Assembly: GCA_026391715.1 (NCBI GenBank)
Contig: JAPLDO010000147.1
Location: 1-44,612 of the forward strand
Reading direction: 5' to 3'
Source of the DNA: Bacteroidota bacterium
GTDB lineage: Bacteria > Bacteroidota > Bacteroidia > Bacteroidales > FEN-979
DNA: 44,612 nt
The stretch's first letter is position 1, and every line of letters begins with the position of its first letter. The notes beneath the pieces are model-generated. The model did not search any database. It had not been told where the DNA came from and worked only from the letters and a program-made list of their open reading frames with translations. Shown here in pieces: positions 34,772-42,113 of the stretch. Position numbers and translations under genes: made by a program.

Positions 34772-34779
34772 CAAAGGTA
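34772..34779 (-). promoter_or_regulatory. Candidate -7 promoter box for the polysaccharide locus
   Basis: Minus-strand TACCTTTG, identical to the box upstream of the S8 protease. It lies 213 bp upstream of the first gene's ATG, which would give an mRNA leader of about 205 bases. The leader (34560-34771) is AT-rich; no known riboswitch or strong terminator hairpin was recognised in it. No -33 TTG at the usual 19-21 bp spacing was found. Confidence 0.4.
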
Positions 34780-34881
34780 CAAAACAAATAGGGGTTTACA
34801 TGAGGTTGCCTCAAACTGCTTATCTGCTTAGAACAAGTTGCCAATAAGTTTGCATATAGCAGGTATTATGAAGAAAAATAT

Positions 34882-34898
34882 CACCCCTTCGGGGTTTA
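34882..34898. repeat. CCCCGAAGGGG repeat, copy A
   Basis: CACCCCTTCGGGGTTTA, a short CCCC-TTC-GGGG hairpin with a TTTA flank, shared with copy B 39 bp to the right. It lies in the roughly 550-bp intergenic stretch 34560-35109, which otherwise holds only AT-rich sequence and the promoter candidate at 34772. Confidence 0.65.
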
Positions 34899-34919
34899 AC
34901 ACGAGTCTTTCAATTCGTT

Positions 34920-34950
34920 CTATAATCATTCCACCCCTTCGGGGTTTATA
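34920..34950. repeat. CCCCGAAGGGG repeat, copy B with AATGATTATAG arm
   Basis: On the plus strand CTATAATCATT (34920-34930) is followed by CCACCCCTTCGGGG and TTTATA. Read on the minus strand it is a CCCCGAAGGGG hairpin followed by AATGATTATAG. Copy C at 34986-35013 is the same element in opposite orientation. Confidence 0.65.
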
Positions 34951-34985
34951 AAAACTTCGAGTAGATAAAATGTTGATTTGTTGCC

Positions 34986-35013
34986 AAATCCCGAAGGAAT
35001 GAAATGATTATAG
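34986..35013. repeat. CCCCGAAGGGG repeat, diverged inverted copy C
   Basis: AAATCCCGAAGGAATG followed by AATGATTATAG (35003-35013). It is inverted relative to copy B, with an exact 11-bp match at the outer ends, so B and C could form one large stem of about 28 bp with a loop of about 35 bases. The hairpin core is weaker here (TCCCGAAGGAA). Confidence 0.6.
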
Positions 35014-35109
35014 ATGTAAAAGATTAAATGAACCTTCAGAACGATCAACTTGTTTAAAGCGGATATGCAGTTTTTATAATGTACCTTGTACAATCTAAAT
35101 ACAATTGAA

Positions 35110-35799
35110 ATGAAAAGATATATAATTTTTGCTCTTTTCGCGGGCATTATGCTTAATGCCTGCCAGGTTGATCATCGGAAAAACCTGACAAAAAATGCCT
35201 GGCCTCTGGAAAATGGCAACCTTTGGGTTTATGGCGGCGTCTGCAATGGAAGGCAGGAAAGATCGGCAACTATGGTGGTCCGTGTTATAGAACGCGGCGC
35301 CCTGCGTTTGTATATCCTCAAGGGCTTTCCCGATGATCTGCTGGCAGGCGTTGACTGGGAACCGTCAGAATGGGGCATCCTTCAGTCGGGTCATAATCGG
35401 TATTACCGGATTGCAGAAAACCGAATTGATTCTGTAGGCAATCGCCTTTCCGATTCTGCCGACGCCCTTACCGGACTTGTGCAGGAATCGGAATTGATGC
35501 TTCAGCTCCCGTTGGAGGCAGGATTTGCATTCGGCGAAACTTTCCAGCTTACCCGCCCCGACAGTTTGTACGCATGGTATGTTACTGAAAAAACAAATTT
35601 TGATCCCACTCCTTTGAAAATAATGGAGTTTATAAATCCTATAGGGCAGTTTACGCTAAGGTATGCCACAATACCAGATGAAACGCTTATTGACTTCGTC
35701 CCAGGAATAGGAGTTACCCGGTATCGTTATAAACATAACGGAACGCCGGATAATGTTGATTTAAAATTAACTACCGTTAGATTCGCCGACAAAAAGTGA
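35110..35799 (+). CDS. Small lipoprotein of unknown function
   Basis: 229 residues from ATG 35110. The signal MKRYIIFALFAGIMLNAC has lipobox MLNAC (Cys18), giving a predicted lipoprotein. ATG 35086 is rejected because it would put eight polar residues ahead of the signal core. The mature part has PLENGNLWVYGGVCNGRQER, a beta-rich central region (WGILQSGHNRYYRIAENRID) and a FVPGIGVTRYRYKHNGT ending, resembling Bacteroidota lipoproteins that start with a xWPLxxGNxWVY motif. No enzymatic motif was recognised. It stands alone, with repeats upstream and the RRM gene's promoter downstream. Confidence 0.75.
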   Translation: MKRYIIFALFAGIMLNACQVDHRKNLTKNAWPLENGNLWVYGGVCNGRQERSATMVVRVIERGALRLYILKGFPDDLLAGVDWEPSEWGILQSGHNRYYRIAENRIDSVGNRLSDSADALTGLVQESELMLQLPLEAGFAFGETFQLTRPDSLYAWYVTEKTNFDPTPLKIMEFINPIGQFTLRYATIPDETLIDFVPGIGVTRYRYKHNGTPDNVDLKLTTVRFADKK

Positions 35800-35831
35800 A
35801 CAACCCCCTTTGCTGTAACTCCATAAAAAAT

Positions 35832-35862
35832 ATTGTCAGCTCCGGTAAATTACCTATCTTTG
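35832..35862 (+). promoter_or_regulatory. Promoter of the RRM protein gene
   Basis: ATTG (35832-35835, -33 element) is followed by a 19-bp spacer and TATCTTTG plus C (35855-35862, -7 element), a near-ideal Bacteroidota primary sigma promoter and the best in this window. Transcription from about 35869 would give a leader of about 135 bases before the ATG at 36006, long enough to allow post-transcriptional or temperature control, as is common for RNA-binding protein genes. Confidence 0.6.
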
Positions 35863-36005
35863 CACCAGTTTTTGAGTATTCATAAGTCCACAAGGCAAAC
35901 CTTTCAGTCGTTATCTCCTCTAAGCAGTTGTTTCGTCGCCGGTTTCTTTCAGTGATTGAAGCTTAAAATCACAAATCACAAATTAATCACTTAATAAAAC
36001 AACGC

Positions 36006-36395
36006 ATGAAAAACATTTTTGTATCAAATTTGAGTTTCAGAATCAATGACGAGGATCTGAAACAAGCATTTGCTGAGTATGGAGCCGTTAAGTCAGCTAA
36101 AGTTATCACCGATAATTTCTCAGGGAGATCCAGAGGATTTGGCTTTGTTGAAATGGAAAATGATGAAGAGGCAGCCAAAGCCATTGAAGAATTAAACAAC
36201 GCCGAATTTGACGGTAAAGTTATGACCGTTTCGGAAGCCAGACCCAGAACTGATCGCAAACCCTCCTCCGGCGGCGGCAACTTTTCACGCGGCGGCGGCG
36301 GCGGTGGAAGCAACAGCGGCGGTAGCGGCGGTAGCGGCGGCGGCGGCGGTTATGGCGACAAATCACGCACCGGCGGATTCAAAAAAAGGTATTAA
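36006..36395 (+). CDS. RRM RNA-binding protein with glycine-rich tail
   Basis: 129 residues. One RNA recognition motif covers residues 1-80: RNP2 NIFVSNLSF at the N-terminus and RNP1 SRGFGFVEM around 40-48, with aromatic residues at the RNA-stacking positions. The last ~45 residues are a low-complexity tail of Gly/Ser repeats with scattered Arg and a basic end (GGFKKRY). This matches the small cold-responsive RNA chaperones of cyanobacteria and Bacteroidota. It is monocistronic with its own promoter and terminator. It probably binds single-stranded RNA broadly and helps mRNA folding or stability; target RNAs are not known. Confidence 0.93.
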   Translation: MKNIFVSNLSFRINDEDLKQAFAEYGAVKSAKVITDNFSGRSRGFGFVEMENDEEAAKAIEELNNAEFDGKVMTVSEARPRTDRKPSSGGGNFSRGGGGGGSNSGGSGGSGGGGGYGDKSRTGGFKKRY

Positions 36396-36421
36396 CCGAT
36401 TATTAATCCATGATACTCTAA

Positions 36422-36462
36422 ACCGATAGGTTCACAAAGCCGTGAACCTGTCGGTTTTTTTT
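36422..36462 (+). terminator. Intrinsic terminator of the RRM gene
   Basis: A 14-bp stem, ACCGATAGGTTCAC (36422-36435) pairing with GTGAACCTGTCGGT (36442-36455) with one G-U pair, has a six-base loop and is followed by a run of eight T. It begins 26 bp after the stop codon. Confidence 0.85.
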
Positions 36463-36475
36463 ATCGGATTATTTC

Positions 36476-36527
36476 AGCGCGAACTTAGGGTCTTACTGTT
36501 TCCTGGTTCGCGCTTTTTATTTTTTTT
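36476..36527 (+). terminator. Second hairpin with T-run, upstream of the alpha-2-macroglobulin gene
   Basis: AGCGCGAAC (36476-36484) and GTTCGCGCT (36506-36514) pair perfectly around a 21-base loop and are followed by TTTTATTTTTTTT. It may be a back-up terminator for the RRM gene. The unusually large loop and the A-rich left side leave room for another role. It precedes the candidate promoter at 36567, so it should not attenuate the next gene. Confidence 0.5.
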
Positions 36528-36566
36528 CTGACAAAAAATAGAATTACCAATGTGGTCTCAATGTCC

Positions 36567-36574
36567 TATCTTTG
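36567..36574 (+). promoter_or_regulatory. Candidate -7 promoter box for the alpha-2-macroglobulin gene
   Basis: TATCTTTG, identical to the -7 element of the RRM promoter, lies 34 bp before the ATG at 36609. The -33 region (around 36545) has no clear TTG. Confidence 0.4.
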
Positions 36575-36608
36575 AAAAGATAATCTGCCATAAAAATCCA
36601 AGAGGCTT

Positions 36609-39600
36609 ATGAAAAAAAATATTCCGTATCTCCCCATCGCTGCAATTATCCTGTTCTGCGGCGCACTGCTTTACCTTGCTCACCGCGAAAGAAATAAGCA
36701 GGAAATTATGCTTAGGGTAAATCCTGCATTCCGGGAATATGTCCAGGCATTCACTTCAGGCAATATTTCAACCCAAAGTACAATTAAAGTGCGACTCGCC
36801 GAAGACTTTGCCGATTCGTCATCTATCGGAAAAACTATTGAAGCATCTTTATTCAGGTTTAAGCCGGAAATCAAAGGGCAAGCCACCTGGATTGACTGCC
36901 GCACCATCGCCTTCAATCCCGATCAACCTCTTCCTCATGACCGGCTTTATTTGGTGGAATTTGCCATTTCAAAACTTATTTCAATCCCTGATTCTCTGAA
37001 CACTCTGAAATTTCAGTTCCGGACCATGAAACAGGTAATCGAAGTGAAGGTGGATAACCATACAGCATATTCACATTCAGACCTCTCGCGGGAATACGTC
37101 GCCGGAACCCTTTTCACTTCCGACGAAACCGACCTTCAGCAAGTCGAAACAGTACTTACCGCAACACAGGATGGTCAGTCGCTTCCCATTTCATGGACGC
37201 ATGACAGGAAGAAGAATGAACACCTTTTCCGGGTTGATTCGGTGAGGAGAGGCAAGTCGTCCGGAACTGTGAAGATTGCATGGGACGGATCGCCCATTGA
37301 TTCGGAAAGCGCCGGCGACATGAACGTGGAAATCCCAGCCCTGGGCGACTTTATGGCGCTCTCAGCGCAGAACCTATCCATAGAACAATCCTGCATAGCA
37401 GTGCAGTTTTCCGAAGTAAGTTTCACTCTGGAGCCATCTATTCGAAATATCAATCAGAAGGAACTTGGTAAACGGATTACCGGGGATGTAACAATCTCAG
37501 ATAAAAGACCAAACGTGCGGTTTGTGGGCGATGGCGTAATCATGCCCACATCAAACGGAATGTTATTGCCTTTCGAAGCTGTAAACCTTAGCGCCGTTAA
37601 CATCCGCGTGGTGCGCATCTTTGAAAAAAATATACTTCAGTTTCTTCAGGTCAACGACCTTCCGGGAAACAGTGAGCTGGCAAGGGTTGGACGAATCGCG
37701 CTGAATAAAACCATACCGCTGAACGGCGTCGCCGACCGTGGAAACTGGAACCGCTATTCTATTGACCTCTCCACACTGATGAAAGCCGAACCCGGAGCCA
37801 TATATTCGATAATCCTTAGTTTCAAACAGGCTTATTCAACTTACCCTTGCAGCGGTTCCGACACTGTATTAAAATACGATCCGGGGATGGTGGCAATGGG
37901 CAACCCGGAGCAGGAAAACGAACAGGACTGGGGATGGTACAGCAACTATTACGACGATGATTACCGTGATGGCGGCTGGCGTAATTTCCATTGTGAAGAG
38001 CGGGAAGATCCCTGCAAAGCATCATATTTTTTCAATAAAACCATCAGCCGGAACGTGCTGGCGTCCGACCTGGGAATGGTTGCCAAATCAGGCTCCGACG
38101 GCGCCTGGCATATCTTCATCACCGATATTGTGACAGCGAAACCACTTGCCGGAGTAAGCATTGAATTTTTCAACTTCCAGCTTCAGCCAATCGCAAGGGG
38201 AGAAACCAACGGCGAAGGCATTGCCGTCATACCCGTAAAACATGCGCCATTCGTAGTAGTGGCGCGTTACGGCGCCCAATCCGGCTACCTGAAACTCGCC
38301 GATGGAAAGTCGCTTTCGCTAAGCATGTTCGATGTGAGCGGCGAACCCGTTCAGAAAGGGCTTAAGGGCTTCATCTATGGCGAACGCGGCGTGTGGCGCC
38401 CCGGCGATTCGATCTTCCTTTCCTTTATTCTTGAAGATAAAACAAACAAATTGCCAAAAAATCACCCGGTTTCCCTCTCCTTATTCAATCCTTCGGGGCA
38501 AATGATCAACAGAATCGTCAGGAGCTCATCAGTCAACGGCTTTTACAATTTTAAAACTGCCACTTCGTGGGATGCGCCTACGGGCAACTGGCAGGCGAAG
38601 GTGACTGTTGGCAACGCCGAATTCCGGAAAACATTGAAGATCGAAACGGTGAAACCAAACAGGTTGAAGATACTCTTTGATTTTAAAACCGACCGGCTGA
38701 TCCGCGACAAAATTCCACCGGCTGTTCTACAGGCGTCATGGTTAACCGGAGCAACCGCCCGCAACCTCAAGGCAAACGTGACGCTCACGCTCACAAAGTC
38801 AGTCACAGCTTTTACAAACTACCCAGGATACGTTTTTGATAATCCTACGGTAGGTTTTGCGCCGGAAAACATCACCATTTTTGACGGGCGGCTCGATGAA
38901 AATGGCGCTACAATGATTCAACCTAAAATCCATGTTACCAATATCGCACCGGGAGCCCTTAAAGCCAGCTTTGAAACCACGGTTTTTGAAGATGGCGGCG
39001 ATTTCAGCATTGACCGCTTCACAATACCATATTATCCATACTCATCTTATGCAGGGCTCAAGGTTCCGCAGGCAACCGGCGGCGACCGGGTTCTTTATAC
39101 AGACAAACAATATTCCATTGATCTGCTGAACATTGACGCACAAGGAAACCCGGTTTCATCAGGCGCCATGAAGGTAGAAGTTTATAAACTCGAATGGCGC
39201 TGGTGGTGGGATGATTCGGAAAAGGGATCAGCCGATTTCATTTCAATCGCATACAACCGCCCTGTGGATTCTGCATCGGTACGTACTATCAACGGGCGCG
39301 CCACCTATACTTTTCAAACTGAACATGACGCCTGGGGACGTTACCTGATCAAGGTGACCGACCGGGCTTCGGGTCATGCCGCAGGGAAGGTAGTTTATGT
39401 TGACTGGCCCGGCTACTTTCGAATGCCGGGCGGCGAAAAGCAGGCAGCGGCAATGCTCACGCTAACAACCGACAAACCAAAGTATAAGGTAGGAGAAAAG
39501 GTTAAACTCACCCTGCCAACTTCACCCGATGGCAGGGCGCTGGTCACCATCGAAACCGGAACATCAGTTATAAAATCATTCTGGGTTCCAACCACAAAAG

Positions 39601-42065
39601 GCTCAACCGATATCGCCTTCGACGCCACTGAAGCAATGGCGCCAAACTGTTACGCTTACGTTACCCTCATCCAGCCTCATGCGCAAACAAAGAACGATTT
39701 GCCAATCCGCCTTTATGGCGTTATCGCAATTCCAGTGGAAAACCCCGGAACACATCTAAAACCGGTTATCAGCATGAGCAGCGAATTTTCGCCAGGTAAG
39801 GAGACCTCCATCGCCGTGAAAGAGGCTGATGGAAAGGCAATGACCTATACTCTTGCCGTGGTGGATGAAGGGCTGCTCGACCTTACGCGATTTAAAACTC
39901 CGGATCCATGGATTGTCTTCTATGCCCGCGAGGCGCTCGGCGTGAAGACATGGGATCTTTTCGATGATGTAATGGGCGCTTTCAGCGGAGATTTGCAACG
40001 TATTCTCAGCATCGGCGGCGACCAGGAGGAACTGGCAAAAGGCGGACTGAAAGCCAACCGTTTCAAAGCTATGGTGAAATTTTTTGGTCCCTTTGAATTA
40101 AAGAAAGGGCAGAGCCGCACCCAAACATTCATCATGCCCGAATACATAGGATCGGTGAGGGTGATGGTAGTGGCAGGGCAGGATGGCGCTTATGGCTGCG
40201 CGGAGAAGTCGGCGCCGGTTAAGAAACCGCTGATGGTACTCGGAACGCTTCCGAGAGTACTCGGACCAGGCGAATCGGTGAGGATGTCGGTAAGCGTTTT
40301 CGCCATGGATAAAAAGATACGGAATGTGAAGGTGGAAGTAATCCCTGATGAATTTTTTACCGTGTCCGGGACTAACGCGAAACAGTTAACATTCACTTCG
40401 CCGGGCGATCAAATGGCAGTTTTTGATATGAAAGTAGCGGAGAAGACCGGTATTGCACGGATTAAGATTGTCGCCACTTCGGGTAATGAAAGAGCCGAAA
40501 ATACTATTGAAATCGGAGTTCGCAACCCCAACCTGCCGGTCACAAACGTGCAGGAAAAGGCGATTCAGCCGGGTGGCAGTTGGAACGCCATCATCCAGGC
40601 GCCGGGTATTGCAGGAACCAACCGGGGAACGATTGAACTATCCTCAATCCCTGCAATGAATCTCGACCAGCGGTTGTATGAATTGATTCGTTATCCTTAT
40701 GGATGTATTGAACAAACAGTATCCGCAGTGTTCCCGCAACTTTACCTCTCAACTGTGGTTGCTCTCAGCGACAATGAAAAGAGAGAAACCGAAAGAAATA
40801 TCTCAGCGGCGATTGGCAGGCTGCGCTCATTCCAGCTCTCCAATGGCGGCTTCGGCTACTGGCAGGGAGCTTCTTACGCCGACGACTGGGGAACATGCTA
40901 TGCAGGTCATTTCCTGCTCGAGGCAGAGAAGAAGGGATTCACGCTGCCGATGGGATGGTTGTCGCAATGGAAGGAGTTCCAGCGGCAGAAGGCTGTATCG
41001 TGGAATTACAATGCAAATTATTACAACGATGAATTGATTCAGGCTTACCGTCTTTACACGCTTGCGCTTGCCAAAGTCCCGGAGTTGGGCGCTATGAACA
41101 AACTTCTTGAGAAAAGAGAACTCTCCCTTGCCGCGCGCTGGCGATTGGCGGCTGCATATCAGGTTGCCGGAAAGCGCGAAGTTGCGTTGCAGTTGATCAA
41201 TACGGCGTCAACTGCGGTAAAACCATACCGTGAGATGGGCGATTCCTACGGTTCCGATCTACGCGATAAGGCGATGATCGTGGAAACGCTGACCCTTCTT
41301 GACCTGCGCACCAAAGCTGCGCCACTGGTTAAGGAAATCGCCGCAGCAATGTGCAGCTCTGGTTGGTACAGTACTCAAACTACAGCATATTGCCTGCTTG
41401 CCATTACGCAATTTGTCGGAAACTCAGCCGGCAGCGGCGTCAACGCTACATTAAGGGCAGATGGCAGTTCGCCGGAGGAAATCGTTTCTTCAAAACCTGT
41501 AATCACAAGGCAGGTTGATGTCAATCCGGGGAAAAAGGGAACCATTCAGGTGGCTAACAAAGGGAAAGGCATTCTCTTTGCAAGGCTCATCCTCACCGGC
41601 ATACCTGCGCGAGGCGATTCTGCGGCGTCATCGAATAATCTGAAAATCTCGGTGGTTTACAAAACAATGCAAGGCGCAGTTATCAGTCCGATCCTTATGG
41701 AACAAGGAACAAGTTTTCTTGCCGAAGTTACAGTTACAAACCCTGGAATGTTCGGAAAATACAAGCAATTAGCGCTATCGCAGGTATTTCCTTCGGGATG
41801 GGAAATTATAAATGCCCGAAGCAGCGACCTGGCTCTATCGAAAAGCGATGTTTCAGCATTTGATTACCAGGATGTCCGCGACGACCGTGTAATTACTTTC
41901 TTCGACCTCGACGCCTCGCAGTCAAAAACTATCACTGTAGCGCTCATGGCAGCCTGGCAGGGAAAGTTCTATCTTCCTCCAACAGGTTGCAGCGCTATGT
42001 ACGACAATACCATCAGCGCCAGGGTTCCCGGACGATGGGTGGAGGTGGTTCCTGCAAGAAAATAA
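36609..42065 (+). CDS. Bacterial alpha-2-macroglobulin with thioester motif
   Basis: 1818 residues, close to other large bacterial alpha-2-macroglobulins. An N-terminal hydrophobic segment (about 6-25) acts as a signal anchor or signal peptide; LFCG there is not a valid lipobox. A chain of macroglobulin-type beta domains follows. PVQKGLKGFIYGERGVWRPG and DSIFLSFILED mark the MG2-like region, TYTLAVVDEGLLDLT the region after the bait stretch, and FGPFELKKGQSRTQTFIMP the A2M domain. The thioester sequence YPYGCIEQTVS is intact (Cys1366 to Gln1369) and leads into the helical thioester domain (LSNGGFGYWQG). Such proteins sit in the periplasm or envelope and trap attacking proteases through the thioester. 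No penicillin-binding protein 1C gene lies beside it, although bacterial homologues are often paired with one. Confidence 0.95.
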   Translation: MKKNIPYLPIAAIILFCGALLYLAHRERNKQEIMLRVNPAFREYVQAFTSGNISTQSTIKVRLAEDFADSSSIGKTIEASLFRFKPEIKGQATWIDCRTIAFNPDQPLPHDRLYLVEFAISKLISIPDSLNTLKFQFRTMKQVIEVKVDNHTAYSHSDLSREYVAGTLFTSDETDLQQVETVLTATQDGQSLPISWTHDRKKNEHLFRVDSVRRGKSSGTVKIAWDGSPIDSESAGDMNVEIPALGDFMALSAQNLSIEQSCIAVQFSEVSFTLEPSIRNINQKELGKRITGDVTISDKRPNVRFVGDGVIMPTSNGMLLPFEAVNLSAVNIRVVRIFEKNILQFLQVNDLPGNSELARVGRIALNKTIPLNGVADRGNWNRYSIDLSTLMKAEPGAIYSIILSFKQAYSTYPCSGSDTVLKYDPGMVAMGNPEQENEQDWGWYSNYYDDDYRDGGWRNFHCEEREDPCKASYFFNKTISRNVLASDLGMVAKSGSDGAWHIFITDIVTAKPLAGVSIEFFNFQLQPIARGETNGEGIAVIPVKHAPFVVVARYGAQSGYLKLADGKSLSLSMFDVSGEPVQKGLKGFIYGERGVWRPGDSIFLSFILEDKTNKLPKNHPVSLSLFNPSGQMINRIVRSSSVNGFYNFKTATSWDAPTGNWQAKVTVGNAEFRKTLKIETVKPNRLKILFDFKTDRLIRDKIPPAVLQASWLTGATARNLKANVTLTLTKSVTAFTNYPGYVFDNPTVGFAPENITIFDGRLDENGATMIQPKIHVTNIAPGALKASFETTVFEDGGDFSIDRFTIPYYPYSSYAGLKVPQATGGDRVLYTDKQYSIDLLNIDAQGNPVSSGAMKVEVYKLEWRWWWDDSEKGSADFISIAYNRPVDSASVRTINGRATYTFQTEHDAWGRYLIKVTDRASGHAAGKVVYVDWPGYFRMPGGEKQAAAMLTLTTDKPKYKVGEKVKLTLPTSPDGRALVTIETGTSVIKSFWVPTTKGSTDIAFDATEAMAPNCYAYVTLIQPHAQTKNDLPIRLYGVIAIPVENPGTHLKPVISMSSEFSPGKETSIAVKEADGKAMTYTLAVVDEGLLDLTRFKTPDPWIVFYAREALGVKTWDLFDDVMGAFSGDLQRILSIGGDQEELAKGGLKANRFKAMVKFFGPFELKKGQSRTQTFIMPEYIGSVRVMVVAGQDGAYGCAEKSAPVKKPLMVLGTLPRVLGPGESVRMSVSVFAMDKKIRNVKVEVIPDEFFTVSGTNAKQLTFTSPGDQMAVFDMKVAEKTGIARIKIVATSGNERAENTIEIGVRNPNLPVTNVQEKAIQPGGSWNAIIQAPGIAGTNRGTIELSSIPAMNLDQRLYELIRYPYGCIEQTVSAVFPQLYLSTVVALSDNEKRETERNISAAIGRLRSFQLSNGGFGYWQGASYADDWGTCYAGHFLLEAEKKGFTLPMGWLSQWKEFQRQKAVSWNYNANYYNDELIQAYRLYTLALAKVPELGAMNKLLEKRELSLAARWRLAAAYQVAGKREVALQLINTASTAVKPYREMGDSYGSDLRDKAMIVETLTLLDLRTKAAPLVKEIAAAMCSSGWYSTQTTAYCLLAITQFVGNSAGSGVNATLRADGSSPEEIVSSKPVITRQVDVNPGKKGTIQVANKGKGILFARLILTGIPARGDSAASSNNLKISVVYKTMQGAVISPILMEQGTSFLAEVTVTNPGMFGKYKQLALSQVFPSGWEIINARSSDLALSKSDVSAFDYQDVRDDRVITFFDLDASQSKTITVALMAAWQGKFYLPPTGCSAMYDNTISARVPGRWVEVVPARK

Positions 42066-42113
42066 GGGGATGGCTAATTGGAATGAGCAAGCCGGAGTCG
42101 TTTTAACATTCGT

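Noticed and set aside
35086-35109. Earlier ATG for the small lipoprotein
   Set aside because: It would place eight extra residues ahead of the lipoprotein signal; ATG 35110 gives a standard signal with lipobox.
36648-36662. Possible lipobox (LFCG) in the alpha-2-macroglobulin N-terminus
   Set aside because: Phe at -1 is not allowed by the lipobox consensus and the hydrophobic stretch continues past the Cys, so a membrane anchor or ordinary signal is more likely.
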